Below the pieces are notes generated by a model that searched no databases, was not told where the DNA came from, and was given only the letters and a program-made list of their open reading frames with translations. Both the position numbers and the translations under genes were made by a program. A stretch of 64,000 nucleotides of DNA from Stictocephala bisonia (Eukaryota > Arthropoda > Insecta > Hemiptera > Membracidae): NCBI GenBank assembly GCA_035578905.1, contig JAQJVL010002179.1, positions 52,509 through 116,508 on the forward strand, given 5' to 3'. Shown here piece after piece: positions 12,041-23,142 of the stretch. Position 1 is the stretch's first letter, and each line of letters begins with the position of its first letter.

Positions 12041-12847
12041 CATAAAATCGTTATTTTCTAAATTATGAAAATTTTTAAAATTATCTCAGGTAATCCAATA
12101 AAATTGTAGATTTTTGTTTACTACAAAAACAAGAAATAACAAAAACAAAAAATAAATAATTTATTAAATTATCTGAGAGTTTTTAAAACTGTCTTTAATT
12201 TTAATATTTTCCGAAAAAAGACTAAAAACATAAATCGGTATCTTCAGTTTAATAATCAACGGTCTAAATATATATGTTTTTTTTAGATTTTTACGAAACA
12301 AACTTTATTTTTAACTTTGTTTAAGACACATCCTAAGTGAACTTGTTAACTCATTCTCTTGATAATGGTTATTTCATACACTTCAGTAATATTGATTTGT
12401 GTTGTATTATAATATGATACTGTACTAATTACAATTTAAAATTGTTAATGTTATTATTTCTCTATGACGTTAACATGATAACATCCTTTGATTAGCCATG
12501 TATTGTTTATCCAACCCATCCCTTGAATATGTTGTTATAATGAGGGAGTTTGTATGCAGCCTTCTGCCGTGTACGTGGATCATCTATTAGGTTTATGGAC
12601 AATGAAGAAGAGTTTATGTGGTACAGCTTAAGTAATATGGTACATCATTCAACAGACATACAATAGGAATGTTCGTAAATTTATTGAAAAGTTGCACAAA
12701 TGAAGGAAATAATTTACAAGACAAATTTTTGTATATGTATTTACGTAGTTTAATTATAAAAAATAATATAAAATATTCTTCATAAAAAGCTTTAAAAAAT
12801 TAATATACATTTATACACGACAAAAAAACTTATGCATTGATCTGATA
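12041..12847. other. AT-rich spacer, no gene seen
   Basis: AT-rich DNA running up to the N gap. No recognisable gene or repeat was seen. Confidence 0.5.
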
Positions 12848-12947
12848 NNNNNNNNNNNNNNNNNNNNNNNNNNNNNNNNNNNNNNNNNNNNNNNNNNNNN
12901 NNNNNNNNNNNNNNNNNNNNNNNNNNNNNNNNNNNNNNNNNNNNNNN
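12848..12947. other. Assembly gap (100 N)
   Basis: A run of exactly 100 N. A round size is normally a placeholder for a gap of unknown length. The right arm of the inverted repeat begins with the first base after it. Confidence 0.99.
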
Positions 12948-15900
12948 ACTGGAACACAAATTAAATGTACTGTAGAATTCTTTACCTACAACAATAAACT
13001 GTCTAATACTTAACATATGTCAATAATATTCTTTAAATCAATACATAATAACAAAACATAAAAGCATAGAGGAGATGTTAAATTTTAGTAAATAATTTCA
13101 AACAGCTGTTTTAATACATCAAAATTATAATCCATTTCAATATGTTAAGTAGTAAAGTATTTGTTGTCCTTTTCATCTACTGATCTAACTATACATCCAA
13201 GTGGCGGTCCTCCTATTGGGATAGTGAGATGCGAATTCCGTGTTCTGTGGTCGGTGGAGACTTGAGACCCCCCCCCCCCCCCCGTGATCAGTGTAAGTAA
13301 CATAGACAAGCGACTTACGTACGAACGTACTCCAACCTCTCAGTAGGTCTGTATTGAGTAATTACAACTGTTTGAGAGCTGAGCTCTTCTTGTTTAGAAT
13401 TTCAAAATATTTCCAAAATAAAGTAACGTACATATCTCTATGCATTTATATAAATACAATATAAAGCTCAATGTAGTGACTCAATAACACTAGATGTTGA
13501 GGCACTTCTCGGCGTCCTACCCCCATAAAACGTTTACTTGAATTGAAGCTCTCGGTCTGAAACCTCCAATAAAATTCACAAAAGTTTTCGTTTTTCGCTG
13601 GTAAATAAGATGGTGGTTCAACAATGGCTCCTTTTTTTTAATACTTGCGTTATCCGCTCAAATGGGGTATCAAATTGAATTTATTTCTCTCCTAAATCCA
13701 AATATACCTTTAGATTTGAAAAGGGCGAATAAATAGTATGGGAAATATGCTACAACAACTAAAAAATATTAAAAAAATAGGGTAATACTGAAACAAAACA
13801 GTCAAGTGGGTTATGATAAAATAGGTGTTTATCTCAAACTCTGAATATACCATTATTTTTTGGAGGAGACAACTTTTATGGCCTTTGCCCCCAGAATATC
13901 AAAAATAAGTCTTAAAACCCAAAAAATTAGTAGTTTTAAACTAAAAAACCCAATGGGGCATCAAGTTAAAGATATCTTCTTTAGATTCCTAATATACCAT
14001 CAGATTAAAACAAAAATACTATCTTTATGGGCTTCCCTGCCCCCAAAACCAATATGTCTTGACATTAATGATGACAAGTGACCCAGCGAGGCCGCAGGGT
14101 GAGAGCCCTTATAGAGTATCCTTATAGCAAAGGGCAAGAGCGGCTTATAGCAAAGTATCCTGGTGATGCCGCAGGCCGAGTTGCAGCGTAGCGAGCGACG
14201 GGGTTGTGTGACAGGTGTCTCCTAGTCTATATATTAAATAACAAGTAAAATTTACCATTGATGGTCACACTTTAAAATATCAGGTAGGTGAAATGGATAA
14301 AAAAATGGATAAATAAAAAAATTGTATGTAGTATTAAATTCCTCATTTACATAAAAATTAAAATACATGTATAGTAAAGCTTCAGCCCCCAACAATTCCA
14401 CTACAATCTTCCAACTAATTTTACCCATTCAACCCGAGCCATCCCAATGACATTATTTCACCATTTTTTACCTAAAAATTTTAAATATATGATATACATT
14501 CAACTAATTAGCCAAATACTAAACATACATGAATTACTTATAGCTTAAAAACCAAGGTTTAATCAACTCAGATTGAGTTGACGCGTGTTCATAACAAGTT
14601 TCCGATAATGGGCTTTGCCACCAAGGCTCTGAAACCAAACTGCCATGCCTCAAAAGTAAAGTGACCAAACGATTGTCAGGACTATTAGGCCTACACACAA
14701 GGATCCACAAAGTTACTCATAGTACTCCATTTGTGTCTTACAACCACTTAACTAAGTGCCACTGAACTATCGCAAGTAACCCCATTACAGAGTTAGAAAC
14801 AATGTGCCCTGAATGCACAGAACTGCATATCTGCTATGTACTAAAATCTTACGTAAACAGCTGACATAACCTCACCACATTGCCACAATAACGTGAAATT
14901 GACTTAACAGGCTTAAACTGACTTAAATGACAGCCTCAAGATGTCATAAATATGATCAAATCAAAATTTTAGCTTCTATAAGTTACAAAATATTTTTAGT
15001 AAAAGTACAAGTTAAAAAAATACTTAAAAGTAAAGTTTAAAGGTTTAATTGTATAATTTACAACATATAACGATCAGTAACAAAAGAGAGGTAGTAGGTC
15101 AATAGTACTAAATAAATTTTAATGAAAAATTGTATATATAATTTTTCAGGAAACAAAGTAGTATAATGGTGATTAGATTTCTAAATATTAGACATAATGT
15201 TATAAAAGTAAAACATTCCTACATGCATAGATTTGTTTTGTTATGTTGTAAGAGTTTTGAAGAATTGCATAACGAATTGAAAAAAGTGATAACATGAGGC
15301 TAAAATAAGATAAAACGAACAAAAGAGTTAGGTTATAATTATGTAAGTGATACACAACATATTAATATTGCATATTGATAGTACATAATGATTATCACTG
15401 TTGCCAACATAGTCCAAAAGTAAACTAAAAACTATTACACAGCAACTAAACTTATTGGAAGACTCTAATTCGTTTTAAAATATTCCTCTTCACTGCCATT
15501 GATTCGATTTGTTAATAAAACAGCCCCTTTTCAAAAGTCTTTGTTAAATGATAATTTTTCAATTGTAGAGATCTAGAGACAAACAAAAGGCTGTTGGAAG
15601 GGAGATATTTTAAATAAGTCAGCTTTTTCACAGAATGAAATGAAGATGAAATTCAATCTATCTGTCACTTTACTGAGCTTTGTCTTAAACAAAACCATGC
15701 CGAGATCACTTATTCGTTGAAATAAAATGTCTCTTGATATTTTAAAGATATGTTCTGATTGTTATATTTAGAAGTTTTTCAAATAATTTATTATTTATTT
15801 TAAAAATTAATTTTTATTGTACATTAAAAATTATAGAGAAGGGCTTGTATTCGACCTTGAATTAAAGTAATTACCAGATATATTTATTTGAATACACCAC

Positions 15901-18456
15901 CTACCGTCGACTAGAGTGAAGTCAAATTAATAATAGAACATTTTTATTTCTTTAACACTGTAACAATGCGTACAAGACAACAATTCTACATACAATATAC
16001 ACCTATTATCTCTAACAATAGTTGCCTGACATCAATTTAAATCAAATCCTGTTAAAAATAATCCATAGTTAATTGCTAATCATTAGGCTAATTGCAATTC
16101 AAGTAAGACTCTAAAAGTTTAACAAAAAATCTCAACGCGCAATAAACAGAAAATTGACAAAGTCCTGGAATTAGAATATGCGTTTGGAAACAGTTTTGCT
16201 ATGCTAAGTTTTTACATTTTTAGTTAATTGATTGTTGCTATAGTAAATAATAAAACGTAATTTTGAATAAATGTTGTTAAATTTATTAGAAATTAATTAT
16301 TGTTTGCAACAAATATCATGCGATAATGTAATGTATTTATTAATTTTGACATTGTTAAATCACGTAATTAGGTAATTGTCAATAATATAATGCCATTTTG
16401 AAAAAAAGTTTTAGAAAAAATGCTAAAAAAATACTGCAGTAAACATTCTACAAGAATGACGTTTTTAATAATTAAAGTGGCTAGTAAATACACGCTGTTT
16501 CCAGAGTTCTGTTAGTGAAGTTGACAAAGCAAGTAATTCTGTAAAGTGAACATGTTACATTAGGAGTCTCTATAGATTTAATTATGAAATGAAACATTGA
16601 AGATAACACCTCTCTAATAATCCGTTTTAACATTGTAAATTAATTAAAACTATCATATGTACAAACACAAGTTAAAAAATTTATTGTCATTTCCTATAAG
16701 AATTTGACAAAGTGATTTGTAAAGTTATTTTGTTGCAGCTAACTTGATTTAGTTAATGTGTCAACTAACTGAGGGTTTTAATCAATTAGATATATATTCA
16801 GTTGGATAAAATGTTTGATTAAAGTATTTTTTTTTTTTTTATGGAAGATAAGAATGTAAATGTTGTAAATCTTTTCAACAGCTCTATTTATTTTATTGAA
16901 AGAGTTTTTTTTTTCATAAATTCCACTACTTTAAATTTTTTATGGAAACTGGATATTTGCAATTGAGCGTGAAATACTTAATACACATGTACATCATATA
17001 TCATGTTAAGATAGTTGTAGGGGCAGAACGTAGGTTAACCTGATACAACATAACCCAACTAAATCCCACTTGTATATATAGTAATAAACAATATGACGCA
17101 ACCTATCCAAATTCATTGAAATGTAGCCAGTGAAAAAAAAACCAAATATTGAAATGAAATGAAAAACTCCTTTATTCATATTACAAGAGGCGAATTTAGG
17201 GCTGCAAAACCCTCTCTATAACTTAACCTTACATAGACAACATTTTGAGAGCAGTTTACCTTTCTAAATAAGGCCCTTGAGTTCAATGATAACATTAAAG
17301 TTTCTATTTGTAAGTTTTACAAGAAGAACATTATCAATACCATCTTTGTATATTAAATAATTCTTTAAAATACTAAACATTAAATATACCGAATATGTTT
17401 GTATAGAACATAATAATTGTTTTAAACAACAAAACAGATAACATTTGCACTTATAATAGAACGTTTTAATATCTCATTACAACAAAATTACATGATAATG
17501 GAGATATTGTAATCCTATTTAGTGTTAGATTAGATAGTAATCACTCAGCAGCCTTAATTATAGAGAATGTAAAACGTAAAGTTCTATACTATAGAATGTT
17601 TCATATACCAAGCATAATTATGGATGTAGTGTAATCCTATTAAGAGGTTTGATCAGATAGGGAACAATGGGACTAAATCATTGTTATGGCCTCCAAGTTA
17701 GTTCGGTATGGGGCTTAATATGGCTCAATTGGTCGGTAGCGTAGTTGGTTCAATTCCAGCTTTATGTGCTAAAGGTTGTCAGTTCGATCCCAATCAGAGT
17801 CAATACATTTTGAGAAGGATCAGCTGATAATCACCGGCTGTTCATTTGTCATTGGGCTATATTAATTAATGACACTTTCTAAGGAATAGTCGGCCTTAGT
17901 TTGTAACAATGACTACATTCGTTCATCTACACTCATCACACTCATTCGAAATCCATATTCGCCCATATCTTGACGATCGGCGTCTTATGAATAAATAAAT
18001 AAAAAAAATAAATAAATAAATACAATGGCTTCATTTACTAGAGTACTTCATGATTTTCAGATGTTTTGTATCACTTAAATATATTCGCCTGAATTTAAAT
18101 TTATTTGACAGATTTGTTCATAAATAAGGTTACCCACTAGGAAAATCTATCCAAGCGTGCTGGTTAGGTTTTTTTACAAAGGAAAACTGTTTTGTCAAAA
18201 GTAACTGACGCTAATAAAGAGACATTTAAAAGGAATGGTCAAAACATAAATTGAATGCTATAATTAATTATCGTACGTCTTTGACAAGTTTTCAGTCATG
18301 GTTAGTAAGTTGATTTTCAGTTGTGTTGATATTTGAATGTAAAATCAATATTTTATAGTTCTCATGTGATTATTTCACAAATAACAATTATTACTAGAAT
18401 TTCATCAGCAATAAATTACTTATGCAAACTGTACTTATAATTAACAAGAAATAAGA
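12948..18456 (-). repeat. Right arm of a large inverted repeat
   Basis: Reverse complement of 1-5185, with scattered mismatches and indels. It is longer mainly because of a SINE insertion at 17721-18022 that is absent from the left arm. The C run at about 13267-13284 is about twice as long as the matching G run in the left arm. The matching 73-codon ORF is on the plus strand at 13860-14081. No recognised gene. Confidence 0.9.
17721..18022 (+). mobile_element. tRNA-derived SINE, full copy
   Basis: The head TGGCTCAATTGGTCGGTAGC resembles a pol III A box and GGTTGTCAGTTCGATCCC a B box, at the spacing expected of a tRNA-like promoter. A body follows with GGAATAGTCGGCCTTAGTTT and TGTAACAATGACTACATTCG, then CTTGACGATCGGCGTCTTAT and an (AAAT)n tail. 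The left arm of the inverted repeat and a third copy at 31617-31838 both carry the empty site (GGGCTTAATACAATGGCTT), which fixes the insertion limits to within a few bases. Any target duplication is very short (AATA). Confidence 0.85.
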
Positions 18457-18544
18457 ATATCATGGATTCTTTTAATCCATATCAACGTTGTCTGATGAAT
18501 ACTATCAGTATATATAGATAAGGAAAAACAGAACTAGAAAGGTT

Positions 18545-18913
18545 GGATATTTTCCGTTAATTCACTACCACTAGTTTTGTTTTTGTTTCTTTTAATTTAC
18601 TACCCCTTGATTTATATATATTCTACTGCTCTAAAAACTGTTCCCCAATCATTTTTACATCCACTATGGCATTCCTTATCCACTTGAAATCCTATATCGC
18701 TAATCTTATCTTATCGCTAAGCGTTCTAAGAACTTCACACGGAGAATACATTCAGCGGTAAGTCAATCATTGGATTTACCAGTTTGTGATCAACTTTAGT
18801 AGCCACCTACTATACACTAACCTAACCTGACCTAAATATTATTGCGATAATAAAAAATTATTGATAGTAAAGTAATGGAAAAAGTAGTGGTAGTGAATTA
18901 ACGGAAAAGGTCC
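18545..18913. mobile_element. TIR element (MITE), family A copy 1
   Basis: The ends are GGATATTTTCCGTTAATTCA and its inverted partner TGAATTAACGGAAAAGGTCC, extending about 28 bases to CTACCACTA. Flanks are GAAAGGTT (18537-18544) and GAAAAGTT (18914-18921), an 8-bp target duplication with one mismatch. The interior is related, in opposite orientation, to the copy at 55290-55626. An 8-bp duplication fits hAT- or P-type transposases; no transposase is encoded. Confidence 0.8.
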
Positions 18914-21031
18914 GAAAAGTTGATTTAATTTTCTTGAAATTAAAAACCCTCTATAGAACAAAACAGATTTTTTAAACATGAATGTTATATTGTATTATAT
19001 GATTCTTTTCACAAAACACCCATTATAACTAAGGTTATTTATATATAAAGTACCTTAGTATGGGTGATAACTGACAAGGATTCACTGTTAAACCAAAATA
19101 CGACCTGTACTGATATACAAGATATTACTTTATGAGTAAATATTTAAATGTTAAGAATTTTAAATGGGTTTTATTACAATATTAGAAAACCATTACAATT
19201 TATATAATTTATTTTCATATCATAAAAATAAGTTGAAATGTATGTATGTTTATATACACTATTAATTCACATATATAAATTTTAAAATAGACTTAATATA
19301 TAAAAAGATCCAAACTAACATGTTTTAATTTAAATTATAATATGTTATAATGACAAAGATTAAAAAAAATCCTTTTAAAAAAGACTTTGATTTCATAAAA
19401 TTGAGTATAAATTAATTATGTCAGATAGAGATGTGGGTGAGAATCAGGAACGAATGAGTGTGACAGGTGTAGATGAACGATTGTAGTCATTGTTACTAAC
19501 AAGGTCGACTTTTCCTTAGAAAGAGCCATTTATTAAAAGCCTAATAGCTGGGGCAACCATACATACATATAGGTATACATTTACGATTTTTTCGAAAATA
19601 TACGTTCACAAAAAGACCTAATAAAGCTATATATATTAAAAAAATAGACCTACAGATTGTAAATATGAAATTGCTAAACATTCTAAACTGAATTATTTTG
19701 AAATTACCTAATAAGTACTTTCAAAGGGAGTTTTAAATAAGTACTTTTAGAAAATTATGTTTTGTATGATTTAAAATTATGTTATATAATTATAGCGATA
19801 TTTCCTCATAATTATCAGATCCCAATGATAAGTCCAAGTTGTGTTAGAGGGCAGGGGTTCTGTATCACATTCCGGTTGAAGGCATGCGATAAGGAGTTTC
19901 GGGACTATGAAACCCAACTAAATCACCTGTATGGTCTTGCAAGCTGGGCAAGTTGGCCTGTAGGTCAACAGAACAGTGAAACTTCCATAGAGTTCTAATA
20001 TAATATCAAAGGTATTTCGTCGCCAACCAAACCAATTACTGCCAGTGGCTGTCTTGTTTTAGTATCATAACCTTATTTTGTTAGAGTTAGTGATGTGAAA
20101 CTAAATTTGTTAATTTTTATTGTTGCAAAATATTTTCGTTTCAAACAAGAGTATAATTAATAGTATGAATCATATTAAACATTTTACATTTAAAGAAATA
20201 ATTATTGTCGTCAGCATACAGTATGATTATTGCATAAAAATTAAGGAACCTAAATCATTAACTCACATTTAATGTTTAACTCCCAATAACTAAGATGCAT
20301 TTAACGATTGTAAGTAAAGTACATGTTTGAAAATAATTTTTAATTTATTTACTACACTAAAATCAAATATGAAAAAAAAAATACTATTGCTGTATACAAA
20401 AATTACTGTAGTACTGTATTTGAATTATTGGATTTTCTATAAATTTATAAATCTATTTACCAATAAATTTAGTTTAGTGATACTAATTGGTATGTACAAA
20501 ATGTAATAAAATAAAAAAAAGTTTAATTCATGTGAGCATAAAGTATCTTTAGTAATAAAGTAAAAACTTCATCGTTATATTTTAGGTTACGATTTCTTAT
20601 AAACAAATTCTCTTATTATGCCTTAAAAATCATCTAAAATGGTAAATTTCAAAAGATATTTTACTAGAAGGACTACTATCAATAACCGTAGTTTATTACA
20701 TAATCATTATAAGCGTAGATTACGTTTTTGCTAGTCCTTAATGAATGAAACATGGCTTATTAAATCTTGAAAAACACTGCATTAAAATTCCTTGCAAATT
20801 TTCGCAGGAATCTTCAGGTTTTTATAGTAAATTCGCTTAATATTCTTTAACATAACGAATAGTGTCTTTAAGTTTTTAATATCACTTGGTTAAACTCATT
20901 ACATGTCATTCATTAGTCTACGTAGAATTTATAATTATCGATCGAACCTTATTTATGCATTCATTAAAATATGTAAATTCAGTCCTTGATAGATTTCTTC
21001 TAATAGATATTTAGTGTTGGTAAATAGAAAC
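18914..21031. other. AT-rich DNA with one SINE fragment, no gene seen
   Basis: Besides the SINE fragment at 19418-19560, I see only AT-rich sequence. A short block at about 19840-19960 (AACTAAATCACCTGTATGGTC and neighbours) resembles 35285-35335, a weak dispersed repeat. The 78-codon ORF over it has no family resemblance. Confidence 0.5.
19418..19560 (-). mobile_element. SINE fragment (3' domain)
   Basis: GTGTAGATGAACGATTGTAG, TCATTGTTACTAAC and CCTTAGAAAGAGCCATTTATTAA match the reverse complement of the SINE body at 17721-18022. The head is missing. Confidence 0.65.
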
Positions 21032-21035
21032 ATAA

Positions 21036-21639
21036 TGTCGCGGGCTGCAACAATAGACGACCGGTTTAGCAAGGAGAGGGACAAAGGTGCTCCGCCCTCT
21101 GCCTTTGTGAGAGGGCGCCTCGAATATGATTGGTTCCCTCCTTACCCCGCCGCGCCTACCCTCCTGCCCCGTGAAGAATGTTCTCCATGTTTCTGGAAAG
21201 TCGCCTCCCCGCCATCGCTGGGCCTTTCTTCTAGTCACCGGAACCTTCGAGAAGGTGGGGTATCCCTATATAAGGGACTCGCCTGATCAGTGAGTCAGTC
21301 TGGTTTTGGAGCAGTGAATTGAAAGTGTGACAGTAACCGTGTCAGTGATCTATCGAGAAGATAGTGTGACAGTAACCGTGACAGTGCTCTATCGGGAAGT
21401 TAGTGTGACAGGACATTTAGAATTATTGTCGTATTGTTATTTGTAAGTAATAGTGTTAGGACATTGAGGACTTGTTATTAGATTATAGATTCCTCTTTGT
21501 TAAATCAGTAAGTGTAAAAAAATTGTTTAGAACTTAGCTATTACTTTATTTTATTGTAATTGGATATTGTTAATAAATAGTTAGTTTAAATCAGAAATCG
21601 CCATTCATTCATTTATTTAAGAACCCTAGATACGTAACA
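21036..21639 (+). repeat. 5' LTR
   Basis: It starts TGTCGCGGGCTGC and ends TACGTAACA. It holds a TATA box (21267-21274), an initiator TCAGTC with its A at 21297, 30 bases downstream, and AATAAA at 21572-21577, giving U3 of about 260 bp and R starting near 21297. The segment 21324-21420 contains repeated GTGTGACAGTAACCGTG units. Against the 3' LTR it differs at about 21341 (T for A, GTGTCAGTG vs GTGACAGTG) and about 21562 (G for A, TTGGATATT vs TTAGATATT). Confidence 0.97.
21176..21300 (+). promoter_or_regulatory. LTR core promoter with heat-shock elements
   Basis: GAACCTTCGAGAA at 21241-21253 is a perfect three-unit heat-shock element (GAA-nn-TTC-nn-GAA), 14 bp upstream of the TATA box TATATAAG at 21267. 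Two two-unit inverted sites lie just upstream: GAATGTTC at 21176-21183 and TTCTGGAA at 21191-21198. Trimeric nGAAn arrays are the known binding site of HSF1. The initiator TCAGTC fits the arthropod consensus. The same arrangement is duplicated in the 3' LTR (27450-27462 and 27476-27483). Confidence 0.75.
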
Positions 21640-21642
21640 ATT

Positions 21643-21660
21643 TGGTGTCAGAAGTGGGAT
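21643..21660 (+). other. Primer binding site, tRNA-Leu
   Basis: TGGTGTCAGAAGTGGGAT is complementary to the 3' end ATCCCACTTCTGACA plus CCA known from animal tRNA-Leu (CAA/CAG anticodons). It begins three bases after the LTR end, the usual place for the minus-strand primer. Confidence 0.85.
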
Positions 21661-21832
21661 ATTTTTGGCGATTTCATTTGTTATTTGTAGGAAGTAGGCC
21701 TATACATTTTATTTGTACTAACTATTGTCGTAGACTAATTGTTTTGCATTATATTGTTCTTGTAATTCATTTTTCATTAAGACCTATTTATTTATTGCAA
21801 CATTGTTATTTTTGAATAGTAAATAGTTGAAT

Positions 21833-23083
21833 ATGGCTGCTAGGTCTGTTAAGCTATTAGATCTAAAAGTTGTAGACTTAAAAAGAGAGTTGGAAGAACG
21901 TGATCTGGATACCTCTGGCAATAAATCTGTTTTGCAGCAGAGGCTGCGGCAAGCATTGTTAAATGGAGGAGAGGATCCTGAAAATGTGCTTTTTGTATGC
22001 TTTGATGTTAACAAAATGTTAAGTGAGGTCTTAGAAAGTAATAATAGTTTGAAAGCTGAAGTTTTAGGAAGTAATACTAATTTGAAAACTGAAGTATTGG
22101 GAAAAGTTCAAGAGTTTTCTGATAAATTAGAAAGTAAAGTTGGCAATTTAGAAAATAATTTTGGTAAATTAGAAAATAATGTTAGTAACTTAGAAGATAA
22201 AGTTAGTGAGTTTAATGAGAAACTAAAGGTTATGCAGTGTGAACTAGAAAATAAGATAGAAAGTCATATAAGAGTAAGATTAAGTGCTTTTAATGTCGAC
22301 ACACCCATGGCTACTAGTGGTGTCGGAGCTGTTTCTACGGAGTGCGGGCAGGACGACAAGGTAGTTCCTCCACAGCAACCGCCTTTTGGGACATCGGCCA
22401 CACATCCTGCCGTCCCAACCTTCGACGGGAAAATGCCATGGGAGGACTTCATGACTCTTTTTGATACAGCAGCAATGGTCCACGGGTGGACTCTGGAAAC
22501 CAAAGCTTCCGTCTTATGTTTGTCGCTAAGGGGCGATGCATTGGGCGTCCTACAGACGATGCCGATATCGGAGCGACGTAATTATCCCGAGCTCTTGAGA
22601 AGGTTGGAAATGCGCTTCGGTCACCGTCACATGGAACAGCTATACCACTCCCAGCTGAGGGGCAGGGCTCAGAAACCCAGTGAGTCCCTCCAGGAATTCG
22701 AGGCTGACATCGCCCGGCTGGTCCGGAATGCTTACCCCTCAGTGACAGACGAGGTTTACGAGAGCCTGGCAGTCGACAAATTTCTGGACGGTCTACGGGA
22801 GCCTGAAACTCAACAGGCCGTGAAGCTCGCTAGGCCTAAGACTCTCAGTGATGCTCTGACTCAGGCTTTAGAGTTCGAGGCTGTTAGGCAGTCTGTCCGT
22901 GGTCAGGCCCGAGTCCGCGCTGCTGAGCCAGAACCTGCATTTTCTGTTGAGGAAATCGTAAAGAAAGTTTTGGAAGCTTTAAAGTCTAGGAAAAGGGAAA
23001 TTCGCTGTTGGGGCTGTGGACAGCTAGGTCATCCACGCAGCAAGTGCAGCTCCAAGGTTTCTGAAAAAGGACAGGAAAACTAA
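21833..23083 (+). CDS. gag: Gag with N-terminal SAP domain and C-terminal CCHC zinc knuckle
   Basis: 416 residues from ATG 21833. A frame-compatible TTG six bases upstream is not needed as start. Residues about 8-42 (LLDLKVVDLKRELEERDLD, then SGNKSVLQQRLRQAL) fit the SAP motif, a helix-turn-helix that binds AT-rich or scaffold DNA. Residues about 65-145 are a heptad-rich coiled coil with repeated LENNxxxLE. Residues about 200-350 are the Gag capsid-type region (PTFDGKMPWEDFMTLFD through QEFEADIARLVRNAYP and VDKFLDGLREP). Residues about 392-405 form the CCHC knuckle CWGCGQLGHPRSKC. Gag packages the RNA and assembles the particle; the SAP domain suggests a DNA or chromatin contact (inference). 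It ends 60 bp before the pol ATG. Confidence 0.93.
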   Translation: MAARSVKLLDLKVVDLKRELEERDLDTSGNKSVLQQRLRQALLNGGEDPENVLFVCFDVNKMLSEVLESNNSLKAEVLGSNTNLKTEVLGKVQEFSDKLESKVGNLENNFGKLENNVSNLEDKVSEFNEKLKVMQCELENKIESHIRVRLSAFNVDTPMATSGVGAVSTECGQDDKVVPPQQPPFGTSATHPAVPTFDGKMPWEDFMTLFDTAAMVHGWTLETKASVLCLSLRGDALGVLQTMPISERRNYPELLRRLEMRFGHRHMEQLYHSQLRGRAQKPSESLQEFEADIARLVRNAYPSVTDEVYESLAVDKFLDGLREPETQQAVKLARPKTLSDALTQALEFEAVRQSVRGQARVRAAEPEPAFSVEEIVKKVLEALKSRKREIRCWGCGQLGHPRSKCSSKVSEKGQEN

Positions 23084-23142
23084 AGAGGGTTGATGGGAGG
23101 GGGCAACTGTCAACCCATTATCTGGAGGCCCCAAGAAGTGTT

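Noticed and set aside
21827..21832. Earlier gag start at TTG 21827
   Set aside because: The codon is TTG; the ATG at 21833 is two codons downstream in frame and is the natural start.
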